This document shows, piece after piece, positions 16,268 to 25,277 of a stretch of DNA of 64,000 nt. A program made the translations under genes and the position numbers. The notes beneath the pieces are model-generated. The model searched no databases. It saw nothing but the letters and a program-made list of their open reading frames with translations, and was not told the origin of the DNA. Positions within the stretch are counted from its first letter, which is position 1, and each line of letters starts with the position of its first letter. This DNA comes from Neptunomonas antarctica (GTDB lineage Bacteria > Pseudomonadota > Gammaproteobacteria > Pseudomonadales > Balneatricaceae), in the NCBI RefSeq assembly GCF_001305295.1, contig NZ_LJSI01000021.1:124001-188000 (forward strand). The letters are read 5' to 3'.

Positions 16268-17563
16268 TTACATGACGCCAAGCATCCGTGGGATGAACAG
16301 CGAGACTTCCGGAATAAAGGTCGTAACCATCATCACGGGTAGGCCTACAACCAGGATCATCCAGATTGCCGGCATAATTGCGTGGTGGATTGAGACCTGA
16401 CCTATACGGCACGCCATGTACAGTATTGGCGCGACCGGCGGACTGTTGGCACCGATCACTACCGAGCATGCGACTATGGCGCCATAGTGAATTGGATCAA
16501 CGCCTGCGCTCACAACCAGGGGCATCAGCAACGGGGCGATAACCACGGTGACCGATAGGTCATCCATTATCATGCCGGTGATGATCAGGAAGGCATTGAC
16601 TATCAGTAGAATCAGGAGGGGATTTTGTACTAGTGTGGTAATCCACTCGGTCAGTTCCTGCGGTACACGTTCGGCGGTCAGAATGCGGCCGATCATGAAC
16701 GAAAACAACAGAATCAGCATGATGGTACCGGTCGTTTCGGCTGACGCTACCACGCTATCCCTCAAACGGCTGAGGGTTAAATCTCTGTAGAAAAAGAAGC
16801 CGATAATAATAGCTGCAACCACTGCCACAGCGGCCGCTTCAGTTGGCGTGCAGATACCACCGTAAATCCCGCCAAGAATAAGAAAAGGCAGCGACAGAGC
16901 TGGCAGAGCTGACTTTGTAATACTCCAGCGCGAGGCTATCTTTTGTCCCGGCATCGTGTCGTCGGGGTGGTTTTCAGTAAACAGGCGTCCGGCGCAAAAA
17001 CGGTTGAACAGGGTCAGGCCAAGCATCAGTAGCAGAGCGGGCCCTATTGTTGCGGCGAACAACGCTGTAATGGACTGCCGTGTGACTACACCAAACAAGA
17101 TCATGGTGACCGAAGGCGGAATCAGGATTCCCAGCAAAGACGAAATGCCCAATAGTGCGCTGGCGTAGCCACGAGGGTAGCCGCGCTCGGCCAATGGGCC
17201 AATCATGATGGTGCCGATCGAGGCTACGGCACCACTGGCGGTACCTGAAATTGCGCCAAAGATACCTGAGGCGTACACCATAGAAGCACCCAGGCCGCCG
17301 CGCCGTCCTCTTACCAACATTTCGATGAAGTCAACCAGACGTCGAGCGATGCCACCACTCTTCATTAGGTAGCCAGCGAGTACAAAGAGCGGCAGTGCTA
17401 ACAGGATAATATGGTCCAGCGAGCGAAAACCCTGCAATAGTAATGTTGTCATGTTCACGTCATAGATGAACACCAGATACGCAAGCACGGCGGCAAATGA
17501 CCAGGCAACGGGCACGCCGATGGTCATTAATACGATCAACAAAAGTATGGCCAGAACACCCAT
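16268..17563 (-). CDS. TRAP transporter large permease, DctM family
   Basis: A 431-residue protein with about 12 hydrophobic segments. Family motifs include MLVRGRRGGLGASMVYASGIFGAISGTASGAVASIGTI early on, LLGILIPPS and GGIYGGICTPTEAAAVA in the middle, and GANSPPVAPILY near the end. It is the main transport subunit of a sodium- or proton-driven tripartite organic acid importer. Its start overlaps the stop of the small permease by one base (TAATG), indicating translational coupling. Confidence 0.95.
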   Translation of the reverse strand: MGVLAILLLIVLMTIGVPVAWSFAAVLAYLVFIYDVNMTTLLLQGFRSLDHIILLALPLFVLAGYLMKSGGIARRLVDFIEMLVRGRRGGLGASMVYASGIFGAISGTASGAVASIGTIMIGPLAERGYPRGYASALLGISSLLGILIPPSVTMILFGVVTRQSITALFAATIGPALLLMLGLTLFNRFCAGRLFTENHPDDTMPGQKIASRWSITKSALPALSLPFLILGGIYGGICTPTEAAAVAVVAAIIIGFFFYRDLTLSRLRDSVVASAETTGTIMLILLFSFMIGRILTAERVPQELTEWITTLVQNPLLILLIVNAFLIITGMIMDDLSVTVVIAPLLMPLVVSAGVDPIHYGAIVACSVVIGANSPPVAPILYMACRIGQVSIHHAIMPAIWMILVVGLPVMMVTTFIPEVSLFIPRMLGVM

Positions 17564-18072
17564 TATTTTTCACCTTCTTCTTTTGGATTGTGGCATGCCC
17601 TGCCGGTAATCAGGTCACGCATGGCGTAGGCGAAGCAGCCAATGCTGGCGAGTGCCAGGGAGCTAAGTGGAATCAACTCGGGGAGCCCGAGTCCGGGTGT
17701 GGTTTGTGGACGTTTGATTGCGAAGCTCATCATGCGCCAAGCCAGATAGATAAAGAACACAGTTGTTGCGACCATGATCAGAGCAACCACTCGCTGGTGC
17801 AGGCGAAGTAGAAAAGGCGAAGTGAGCTGCTGCGGCAGAAAGTCGACTACAAGATGCTCTGCACGCCGACTAGCTATGATTCCACCGACCATGTAAAGCC
17901 ACATGGCACTGATCAATGCCAACTCATCAACACCGACAATGGACCATTCCATAGCGTAGCGGGCAATAACCATGAAGAACACAAGCCCAGCCACTACTAC
18001 GCTGGCAATAATCGCGATGAGATTGAGCAGGCGAGCCATTACGCGATCAATCGAAGAGAAAAAACTAAGCAT
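17563..18072 (-). CDS. TRAP transporter small permease, DctQ family
   Basis: A 169-residue protein with four predicted helices. The family pattern VVDFLPQQLTSPF occurs after helix 2, and the helix pair includes SIVGVDELALISAMWLYMVGG. The subunit bridges the binding protein and DctM. Gene order on the minus strand is dctP, dctQ, dctM, as usual for this family. Confidence 0.92.
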   Translation of the reverse strand: MLSFFSSIDRVMARLLNLIAIIASVVVAGLVFFMVIARYAMEWSIVGVDELALISAMWLYMVGGIIASRRAEHLVVDFLPQQLTSPFLLRLHQRVVALIMVATTVFFIYLAWRMMSFAIKRPQTTPGLGLPELIPLSSLALASIGCFAYAMRDLITGRACHNPKEEGEK

Positions 18073-18126
18073 GGATACCTCCGAAACAGGCTAAAGGCCC
18101 TGCCTTGCGGCAAGGCCTGTCAATCG

Positions 18127-19137
18127 TTAGAGCTTAGGAGCGTTTTCCCGCACTTGTTGTACGAGTTCTGGACCCACTTCTGCTTCCATCTGCGGCCATA
18201 CCTGCTCTCGTGCAACTTTTGCCAGTGCGCGCAGCTCTTCTTCCGTCGGTTCTATGTACTCCATGCCACCGGCCACTGCTTTGTCTACGTAGCTTTGGTC
18301 AAGGGCTTTGGCATCGGCGAACTGTTTCTCCATAACGAGTAGCGCGGCATCGGCAACGATCTTTTGCTGGTTCGGATTTAGCTCTTCCCACGTTTCCGTA
18401 TTCATCGATAGTACGCCAGTTACGAATACATGCTTTGTACGGGTGTAGTGGGTCAGCACATCACGAAAGTACTCGTAGTCCCAGTAGATGATGTTGCCCG
18501 CATCGCCATCGACTACCCCGGTCTGTATTGATGTGTATACCTCACCCCAGGTGATGGCTGTCGCTTGATACCCCAGCGCTTGCATGGTCTGCGGGTTCGG
18601 GAAGTTAGATGGCACGCGAACTTTGATCCCCTTGGCACCTTCGACGGTGGTTGCGTACTTGCCGCGGGTAGCTACACCGCCAAACCCTTCGGGCCAGGCC
18701 CCGAAAAAGGTCAGTCCCTGGTCGTTATGTACTTCGTTATAGATAGTGTTGAGCCAACCACCCGGACGGTAGGCATCAAATGCCTGGTCCCAGCTAAGGA
18801 ACATATAGGGCATGTTGCGCAAGCCCATACGCTTGTCATAGGAAGTGAGGGGCCAGTTGAGCATCATGTCTACTTCGCCGGCCATGAACAGGTCAAACAC
18901 TTCTTTTTGGTCGCCCAACTCATCCTGATAAAAGATGTTGATTTTTATCTCGTCGGGTGTGCCGGCTGTTTTTTTCTGGATTATTTCAGCCCAGTTATCA
19001 AGGGCGTTGCCTGTCGGAGACCCCTTGGATCCAGTGTCGGTGGCCATCTTCAGCTTAATGGTGTCAGCAGTTGTCACCATAGAAAAGACCACGGCAGCAG
19101 AAATAGCCAGCACCTTTGTAATATTGAATATGTTCAT
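18127..19137 (-). CDS. TRAP transporter periplasmic binding protein, DctP family
   Basis: A 336-residue protein with a signal peptide (MNIFNITKVLAISAAVVFSM) cut near TTA-DT. It has the DctP pattern: KLKMATDTGSKGSP near the start, GIKVRVPSNFPNPQTMQALGYQATAITWGEVYTSIQTGVVDGDAGN in the middle with the conserved Arg that grips substrate carboxylates, and KALDQSYVD near the end. It delivers a carboxylated substrate to DctQM. The neighbours (oxidase, RidA, cupin) suggest an amino- or imino-acid-like ligand, but that is inference. Confidence 0.93.
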   Translation of the reverse strand: MNIFNITKVLAISAAVVFSMVTTADTIKLKMATDTGSKGSPTGNALDNWAEIIQKKTAGTPDEIKINIFYQDELGDQKEVFDLFMAGEVDMMLNWPLTSYDKRMGLRNMPYMFLSWDQAFDAYRPGGWLNTIYNEVHNDQGLTFFGAWPEGFGGVATRGKYATTVEGAKGIKVRVPSNFPNPQTMQALGYQATAITWGEVYTSIQTGVVDGDAGNIIYWDYEYFRDVLTHYTRTKHVFVTGVLSMNTETWEELNPNQQKIVADAALLVMEKQFADAKALDQSYVDKAVAGGMEYIEPTEEELRALAKVAREQVWPQMEAEVGPELVQQVRENAPKL

Positions 19138-19214
19138 TTAGCCTCTCACTTATTTAGATTTATTTTGTGTTGTTGGCTCGCGCATTCTGCACGAATATTG
19201 TTAAGCACCGGATG

Positions 19215-20522
19215 TCATATTTCCGTCCGGCTTGCCAGCCGTGCCATTGCCATACGCAGTGGCACGCCTATTCGAAGCAGCGGTTTGGGCGGCAAGCGTG
19301 AAGGGCTGCCCGATACCTCCTGCATGTTGGTGAGCAACTTACTGTGTCTGCCTGATAGCATATCAGCTAGCATCATGCCCGAAATTGTTCCTCGTGCGGC
19401 TCCGACACTCTGATCGCAGCCCGATGAGTAGATACCCTCTTCGAGTTTGCCAAAGTAAGTCTCGAAATTGGCTGACAGACTGGTTGCGCCGCCCCAGGTG
19501 TATTCTATGCCGACATGTTTTAGCGTCGGATAGCGATGCTCAAGGCCTTCGCGGTGCCGCTCTTGGATGCCAGGGATGACAGCAGCGGGGGTGTTGTAAT
19601 CCGGAGCATAGCGGTACGAGTTTCGAATGATCAGTCGGCGATCCTGTGTCATGCGCATGGTCGTGCCGGCATGATCCGCTGGTGTCATGCCCCAGTCCAG
19701 CTGGCCGCCGTATAGCGACATCTCCGCGTCGGTCAGTGGTCGCGTCATGCTGGCAAAGGTCATCACCGGTAATATCCGGTTTTTCATGAACCCTAGCTCC
19801 GGTGTAAAGATGCTGGTTGCGACAATGAGCTGTTTGCAGGTGATAGTGGCGTTGCGGGTCTTCAGTTTGAAGCCGCTGGGCTGACGACAGATTTCCAACA
19901 CCGGTGTATTTTCGACGACACGAACATTGGCTGGCAGCGAGTCCGCCAGGCCGCGCATCAGAGCCGCTGGTTGTACCAGAGTACCGCCGGGCGTATAGAT
20001 TGCGGCGTTGTAGTAGTCGGTACCGAAAACCGCCTGAGCTTCGGCTTTAGACAGTCGTTCATAGGGCTCGCCAGAATTGCGCAGAAGCTGCTCATAGTTG
20101 TTGAGGTATTTTTCGCCGCGCGGGCCCACCGCGCCCTGGTACTTACCAACTCGGGACCACTGGCAGTCAATTCCGAAATTATCGATCTGATGTTCCAGGT
20201 ATTCAATCGCCGCCCGATTGAGTTGAATAATCTTGTTCTTGAATACATCGTCAGCGCGTTCGAGATCGCGTTTGTGGGGTTGGTCGATTACAAAACCGGA
20301 ATTTCGTCCCGAAGCACCCTGGCCGACTTTTAATGCATCGATCAATAGCACCTTGTCATCTGGGCAATTTTCGGCGAGGCGACGTGCGGCGGCCGTACCG
20401 ACAAAGCCGCCACCAATAACAACGGTATCGAATGTTGTATCATCGTTGAGTGCAGAGAACTCGGAAACTGAGCCGAGTAGCTCGTACCAACCACAGCGAC
20501 CATCGTATTGCGGTAAAATCAC
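19215..20522 (-). CDS. FAD-dependent oxidoreductase, DAO family
   Basis: A 435-residue protein with GTG start at 20522, preceded by AGGAG at good spacing; the longer upstream frame lacks a ribosome site. The Rossmann FAD motif is TVVIGGGFVGTAAARRLAE (about 33-51), followed by GQGASGRNSGFV. The C-terminal GGATSLSANFETYFGKLEEGIYSSGCDQSVGAARG is typical of amine or amino-acid oxidases of the PuuB-like branch. It begins a leftward operon with TRAP transporter, cupin and RidA genes, which fits import and oxidative deamination of an amine-containing compound. The exact substrate cannot be inferred. Confidence 0.88.
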   Translation of the reverse strand: MILPQYDGRCGWYELLGSVSEFSALNDDTTFDTVVIGGGFVGTAAARRLAENCPDDKVLLIDALKVGQGASGRNSGFVIDQPHKRDLERADDVFKNKIIQLNRAAIEYLEHQIDNFGIDCQWSRVGKYQGAVGPRGEKYLNNYEQLLRNSGEPYERLSKAEAQAVFGTDYYNAAIYTPGGTLVQPAALMRGLADSLPANVRVVENTPVLEICRQPSGFKLKTRNATITCKQLIVATSIFTPELGFMKNRILPVMTFASMTRPLTDAEMSLYGGQLDWGMTPADHAGTTMRMTQDRRLIIRNSYRYAPDYNTPAAVIPGIQERHREGLEHRYPTLKHVGIEYTWGGATSLSANFETYFGKLEEGIYSSGCDQSVGAARGTISGMMLADMLSGRHSKLLTNMQEVSGSPSRLPPKPLLRIGVPLRMAMARLASRTEI

Positions 20523-20647
20523 GTCTACTCTCCTGTTCGAGCTTGACAGATGATGGACAGATAAGGGCTGTTGGCACCTCGTCTGCCCAAGTGCGAGACA
20601 ATAGTGCACCTTGAATATTCATTTGTCTTCATTAGATCTCTGTTTTA

Positions 20648-20692
20648 AGCTAAAATTAGCTTCTATATAAATAATATTTATTTTGAAGCTAA
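20648..20692. promoter_or_regulatory. LysR operator candidate in a divergent promoter
   Basis: The AT-rich intergenic region has the palindrome AGCTAAAATTAGCT (20648-20661). It also has a separated inverted pair, TTAGCTTC (20656-20663) and GAAGCTAA (20685-20692). Both lie between the oxidoreductase operon and the lysR gene. Confidence 0.5.
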
Positions 20693-20711
20693 TTAATACA
20701 CGAGAGATACC

Positions 20712-21716
20712 ATGAAAGATGGACTCCTTATCGACACCCATGTACTTAATTCTTTCGTCACCATTGCTGAAGCTGGGTCCATGACCGAAGCGGCGAAGCG
20801 GCTCGGTGTCACCCAACCTGCGGTATCCCAGATTCTCAAACAACTGGAGGCGCAGGTCGGTACTCAATTGGTGGTTCGTCGTACCAGCCCTGTACGCCTC
20901 ACGGTCGCAGGGCATGTGCTTAAGAAGAATGCTGATGCCATTCTGGGCGAATTACGCAGGCTTATCGCCACTGTGCGCGAAGCGGCGGATAAGGGGTTGG
21001 TGCAGTGTCGCTTGGGGTTTGTTACCTCATGCGCAGAGGTATTTGGCAGCAAGCTTATCGCTGCGCTTGGTCACCAGACGGAACGGCTTACCCTGCGTAG
21101 CGGGCTGACTTCAGGAATGGCTGAGGCTTTCCTCAATCGGGAGATAGACGTCTTGGTGTCAGACGAGACCCTAGCCGGAGTGGAGGGGCTCGAGCGCTTC
21201 GCTGTGTTCCGTGATCCAATGCTACTTGCCGTTTCGAGTGAGCACATAACCGACTCGGACTTTTCGCTGCAAGATCTCGCAACGCGCTGGCCCATGATCA
21301 AGTATGGTCGTGATGCGAGCATTGGCCGATTCAGTGAAGTCGTGTTGCGGCGTATGCAAATACAGGCCAACGTACGCTATGAAACCGATGATACTCATAC
21401 CCTGATGAGCTTCGTGCGCGACGGTCACGGCTGGGCCATTCTAACGGCGACCTGTTTGGCTCAGACGCTCAATGCCTCGGGTGGGGGGGCGGGTGTTAAG
21501 GTAATGGAGCTGGGTAACAGCCGGCACTACAGAACTATTCAGCTGATTGCGCGTAAAGGAGAGTTGGGGGCTATCCCAGGCAATATCGCTGCGTTGATTC
21601 AGTCGATCCTCATCAGCGATATTTTGCCCAGATTGCAGGCGCAGGCTCCCTGGATAACTGAGGAGTTATTCAACGTAACGTCCGAACTCCGAGGGGGTGA
21701 CGATCACACTTTGTGA
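20712..21716 (+). CDS. LysR-family transcriptional regulator
   Basis: A 334-residue regulator. The winged helix-turn-helix is at residues 10-70 (GSMTEAAKRLGVTQPAVSQILKQLE), followed by a ligand-binding domain to about 310. It diverges from the FAD oxidoreductase/TRAP operon, the classical arrangement for a LysR activator of the neighbouring catabolic genes, with inverted repeats in the shared promoter. By eye, the operon and this gene look richer in G and C than the flanks, which could mean transfer as a block. No gene is seen in the 274 bp that follow. Confidence 0.93.
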   Translation: MKDGLLIDTHVLNSFVTIAEAGSMTEAAKRLGVTQPAVSQILKQLEAQVGTQLVVRRTSPVRLTVAGHVLKKNADAILGELRRLIATVREAADKGLVQCRLGFVTSCAEVFGSKLIAALGHQTERLTLRSGLTSGMAEAFLNREIDVLVSDETLAGVEGLERFAVFRDPMLLAVSSEHITDSDFSLQDLATRWPMIKYGRDASIGRFSEVVLRRMQIQANVRYETDDTHTLMSFVRDGHGWAILTATCLAQTLNASGGGAGVKVMELGNSRHYRTIQLIARKGELGAIPGNIAALIQSILISDILPRLQAQAPWITEELFNVTSELRGGDDHTL

Positions 21717-21990
21717 TGCAAACGACGCGCTGTAAGTTAGATACCTAAGTGCGCCTCGATTAACCGATGATTTTCGCTCAATAGAGTAGACCAGTAACCT
21801 CATGCCATTCATCACATAGGCAACTCAAACCGATCTTTCTCTGTGGATTGATCTTACAATCATATAGATCAGTCCATGGAAGTATCGGTTTCCAACTTGA
21901 TTGGTCGTTATCAGTTGGTTGAGGCTCACCATATAGTTGGTGACTTATTTAGGCTATAAAATAAACTCTCTACGTCAATCCGTGTGGGTA

Positions 21991-22788
21991 CTACTCTTCA
22001 AATGTTACGTTATACTTTTTGAGAATCATTTTTTCTGTTTTGCCCTTCATGGACAAACGTCCCTCATTCCAAATTCTTATCAGTTCCTGTCTTTTTACAT
22101 CAGGAATTTTTTTTGAGAAGATCGGCATTTCAACCAATTTTTTTTCTAAGCCTGGGTGCACAATCCTAAGGTCATCATTAAAGTTCAGCCGATTTAAAAC
22201 ATGCTGAAGGACAAGATCATTATCCGCATATAAGTCGACTCTGTTTTCTTTAATCATGCGGAAAATCCGGTCAACCACATCATCGTAACCAGCGATCACT
22301 TCAACGAAGCGAGCATTTTTTGGGTCATCGATATGCTTTTGATAGTCGGCACTCATTGAGCTGTAATCCCAGCCCGGCCCCGTTGCGATGCGTTTACCTT
22401 TTATAGATTGAATACCATGATAGCGCCACGGATCATCTCGTCTGACGACAAAGGCTGTTGTGTATGCAAATGTTGCTTCGCGGGCATACTCGAAGTCCTT
22501 TTCTGCATTCTTTGAAAATAGGTATTCCGGCAACATATCGCAAAGACCCTCTGCTACCATAGCCAGTCCTCTTGCCAGAGGCACTTCATAATATTCCAGT
22601 TTATAGCCTTTTGATGTGTATATTTGATCCAGCATATCTATGACAACACCCCGCGCAGAAGACTCTTCTGATGGAAATATTGTCATAGGGGCCCATTGGT
22701 CATAGCACACTTTTAATGTCGTAGCATGACTCATGCCGGCTATGCTTGTTCCTGTTAAAAAAACCATGAGGAACAACAGGCGAACCAT
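21991..22788 (-). CDS. Periplasmic solute-binding protein, family 3-like
   Basis: A 265-residue protein starting at ATG 22788, which has AAGGTG upstream and opens a proper signal peptide (VRLLFLMVFLTGTSIAGMSHA). The mature part has type 3 binding-protein features: LKVCYDQWAPMTIF at the N-terminus, MLDQIYTSKGYKLEYYEVPLARGLAMVAEGLCDMLP, and ENRVDLYADNDLVLQHVL. No ABC permease or ATPase is nearby. It starts 34 bp after a diguanylate cyclase gene in the same direction, so it probably senses a ligand or signal for that enzyme instead of feeding a transporter. Confidence 0.85.
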   Translation of the reverse strand: MVRLLFLMVFLTGTSIAGMSHATTLKVCYDQWAPMTIFPSEESSARGVVIDMLDQIYTSKGYKLEYYEVPLARGLAMVAEGLCDMLPEYLFSKNAEKDFEYAREATFAYTTAFVVRRDDPWRYHGIQSIKGKRIATGPGWDYSSMSADYQKHIDDPKNARFVEVIAGYDDVVDRIFRMIKENRVDLYADNDLVLQHVLNRLNFNDDLRIVHPGLEKKLVEMPIFSKKIPDVKRQELIRIWNEGRLSMKGKTEKMILKKYNVTFEE

Positions 22789-22822
22789 TTGGTCACCTTT
22801 TGATTTTTTGTTTTTCGGCTGC

Positions 22823-24112
22823 TTATTTTTCGACACGGTCACGACCCTTCTCCTTAGCACCATAAAGTTTCAAATCGGCGCGTTTAAATAGTTCGGAAAT
22901 TAAATGGTCTTTTGGCTCCGATGACTCAATGCCAAGACTCACAGTGTAGGTGACGGTTTTACCATCAACTTCTAAAATTGCATTACGAATGGTCTTTCGT
23001 ATTTTGTCGGCAAGCTGGAAGGCGTCATCAATTCCGGTATCCGGGAGAAATATGGCAAACTCTTCTCCACCCAGTCTCCCAATGAGGTCAGACTTTCTTA
23101 AGAAAGTTTGAATTGTATCTGTAAAATGAATGAGTACTTTATCACCAGTGAAGTGGCCATAGGTATCGTTGATCAATTTAAAGTAATCTAAATCCATCAA
23201 AATAAAAGATACTGACGATTTTTGGCGCTGAGAAAGAACGAGCAGATGTTGCGTTCTTTCAAAGAAACTGCCCCGATTTAATGTACCCGTTAAAGAATCC
23301 TTTGTTGCTAGCTCTTTGAGTTTTTCATTCAAAATTTGTAATGCTTCTGTACGCTTTGCAACGGTCTCTTCTAACCAATTTCGCTTGGCTTGTTCGTCTT
23401 CCAATAATCGTTCCCTGTCCCTTTCCATGGCAGAGAGCATCTTATTCATATGTCCTTGAAGCAGGCTGAGTTCGTTATTCTCAATGTTTGACAGGTTAAT
23501 CCGTTCACTTATGTTTTGGCTCAATTGAACCTTATTTAATTGCGACATCAATTCTTTCAAGGGGCTTGCCAAATAACGATCAAAGGCCCAAATAAACAGC
23601 CAGAATAAAATAGATAACTTGATGATAGCCGTCATTGCAATCAAGGAGAAACCGAACAAAACCCGATCTAAAACGACTTCCGACGAGGAGTAAAGTGTAA
23701 GCGATCCCAGTAATACTTTTTCATTATTAAGTGCCCAATTTAAGTCTGATTTTGTATCGAAAATTGACAAGGGGACTGAGGCCGGCGTGTAGGATCTTTT
23801 AGATATTATATTTTTGGCATTCTTATCGAAAATATCCACACCCTCGATAATTGGCATTTTGATAAGCCCGTCAATGAGTGCATCCAGCTGTTTCTGGTTG
23901 TATTGCCATAAACTAGTAGAAATTGGGTCGTGGACTGTTTCTTCTAACTGTTTTAATTCATTTAAGATTGAATCCTGCGTTTTCAAATACTCGCTCAAGA
24001 ACTGCATGCTTGTGATTAAGCAGGTTACGCCCAAATAGATGGAAAAAATAACACGCATCATTTTTTTGGACAGATTGTTAGGGCGAAGAAAACTTGTAAA
24101 CACTATAGACAA
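22823..24112 (-). CDS. Membrane diguanylate cyclase with HAMP and GGDEF domains
   Basis: A 429-residue protein. Helix 1 spans about 17-38, a periplasmic domain about 40-125 and helix 2 about 130-155. A HAMP-like linker and a coiled coil follow to about 260, then a GGDEF domain (265-429) with active-site motif GGEEF in LIGRLGGEEFAIFLPDTG. It should make cyclic di-GMP from GTP. No RxxD inhibitory site is apparent just before GGEEF (the sequence is FLRKSDLIGRL). It forms a two-gene unit with the binding protein downstream. Confidence 0.92.
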   Translation of the reverse strand: MSIVFTSFLRPNNLSKKMMRVIFSIYLGVTCLITSMQFLSEYLKTQDSILNELKQLEETVHDPISTSLWQYNQKQLDALIDGLIKMPIIEGVDIFDKNAKNIISKRSYTPASVPLSIFDTKSDLNWALNNEKVLLGSLTLYSSSEVVLDRVLFGFSLIAMTAIIKLSILFWLFIWAFDRYLASPLKELMSQLNKVQLSQNISERINLSNIENNELSLLQGHMNKMLSAMERDRERLLEDEQAKRNWLEETVAKRTEALQILNEKLKELATKDSLTGTLNRGSFFERTQHLLVLSQRQKSSVSFILMDLDYFKLINDTYGHFTGDKVLIHFTDTIQTFLRKSDLIGRLGGEEFAIFLPDTGIDDAFQLADKIRKTIRNAILEVDGKTVTYTVSLGIESSEPKDHLISELFKRADLKLYGAKEKGRDRVEK

Positions 24113-24258
24113 CCCTTCCCGATAAACTTTTAATTATAATTAAGCTTAGGTTACTAATGTGCTTAATGAAAGCTTAATAGAATAGAGTTTGCTTTACCGC
24201 CATCCAACAGCTTCAGCTTGATATCATTAGATAAAAAAGAACTTAACTCAATGATGAA

Positions 24259-25146
24259 CTAGTCTGTCCGGTCTGATGCGAAATTGGATAAGTTGCCGGT
24301 AATTAGATCGCGTTGACTTTCCAAAACCGAAACCAAATGCTCTTTACATGCCCTTACTCTCGCTGTTGTTCGCAACTCGACATGATTCAAAATCCAAATT
24401 CCCCAATCAGATGGTGGTATTTTGAAATCTAAACGAACCAGTCCAGGTTGGGTGTCGCCGATAAAACAAGGTAATTTTGCCAAGCCAAAACCATTGGCCG
24501 CAGCGACTGCCATCGAACCGACGTCATCGACTCGAAGTGAAACTTCAGAATCGCCAGCATATTTTTTGACCCAATCCGTTCGCTTATTTTCTGATTGAAA
24601 AAGTACCACTTTTGTTTTTTTAGGACGATAGTGTAAATGCTCTTGAGAAGCATAGATCCCGTGATGCAATTTCATGATTTCATGACCCACTAGATAATCC
24701 GGTGGACTAGGTGTCATTCGAATGGCTAAATCGGCTTCCATGGCGGCCAAATCAACTAGGCTTTTGGTCATGAGTAACTGCATGTCAATATCAGGAAAAC
24801 GTTCACAGAATTTTTCCATCTTCGGAATGATCAGGCGATTAGCAAGTTCAAACGCTATGGTCAGTTTTAATGGACCGGCTAATGCAGAATCCTGATTTGC
24901 CGCTTGTCTATTTATGGTATGTACCTTCTCCTCCATTGAAACGACCTGTTGGTAGAGATTCTCTGCCGCTTGTGTCATAGAGTAACCACTCCTGCTTTTA
25001 TCAAATAATCGCGTGCCCAGGCTGATTTCAAGGGCTTCAATTCTCCTCGCTACGGTAGTATGTTTTACATTCAGCAGCCTGCCAGCACCACTAATCGTGC
25101 CTTCTCTTGCCAAAGCCAGAAAATACTTCAGATCATTCCAATTCAT
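24259..25146 (-). CDS. LysR-family transcriptional regulator
   Basis: A 295-residue regulator; the start is ATG 25146, with GAGGTG eight bases upstream. The helix-turn-helix at about 15-40 reads GTISGAGRLLNVKHTTVARRIEALE, followed by LGTRLFDKSRSGYSMT. The effector domain runs to about 290. It is divergent from the PhzF-family gene, and an 18-bp perfect palindrome lies in the gap, so it likely controls that gene. Confidence 0.92.
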   Translation of the reverse strand: MNWNDLKYFLALAREGTISGAGRLLNVKHTTVARRIEALEISLGTRLFDKSRSGYSMTQAAENLYQQVVSMEEKVHTINRQAANQDSALAGPLKLTIAFELANRLIIPKMEKFCERFPDIDMQLLMTKSLVDLAAMEADLAIRMTPSPPDYLVGHEIMKLHHGIYASQEHLHYRPKKTKVVLFQSENKRTDWVKKYAGDSEVSLRVDDVGSMAVAAANGFGLAKLPCFIGDTQPGLVRLDFKIPPSDWGIWILNHVELRTTARVRACKEHLVSVLESQRDLITGNLSNFASDRTD

Positions 25147-25175
25147 AAACAAGCACCTCAGCTAGTTTGGATTTG

Positions 25176-25193
25176 ATGTGCATATATGCACAT
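25176..25193. promoter_or_regulatory. Perfect 18-bp palindrome, LysR operator candidate
   Basis: ATGTGCATATATGCACAT is a perfect palindrome 30 bp from the LysR start and 85 bp from the PhzF start. It contains T-N11-A-type spacing as expected for LysR sites. Confidence 0.6.
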
Positions 25194-25277
25194 GATTTGC
25201 CAATATTAACTCATTTATTGTCTTTGTTGGGTGGAGTAAATTGATTCTGTAACCTAACAAACTCCAAGGTGCATTCC

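Noticed and set aside
16227-16469. Longer N-terminus for the EutQ-like cupin
   Set aside because: The extra codons overlap the dctM 3' end in another frame and show no cupin or signal features; ATG 16226 fits the family.
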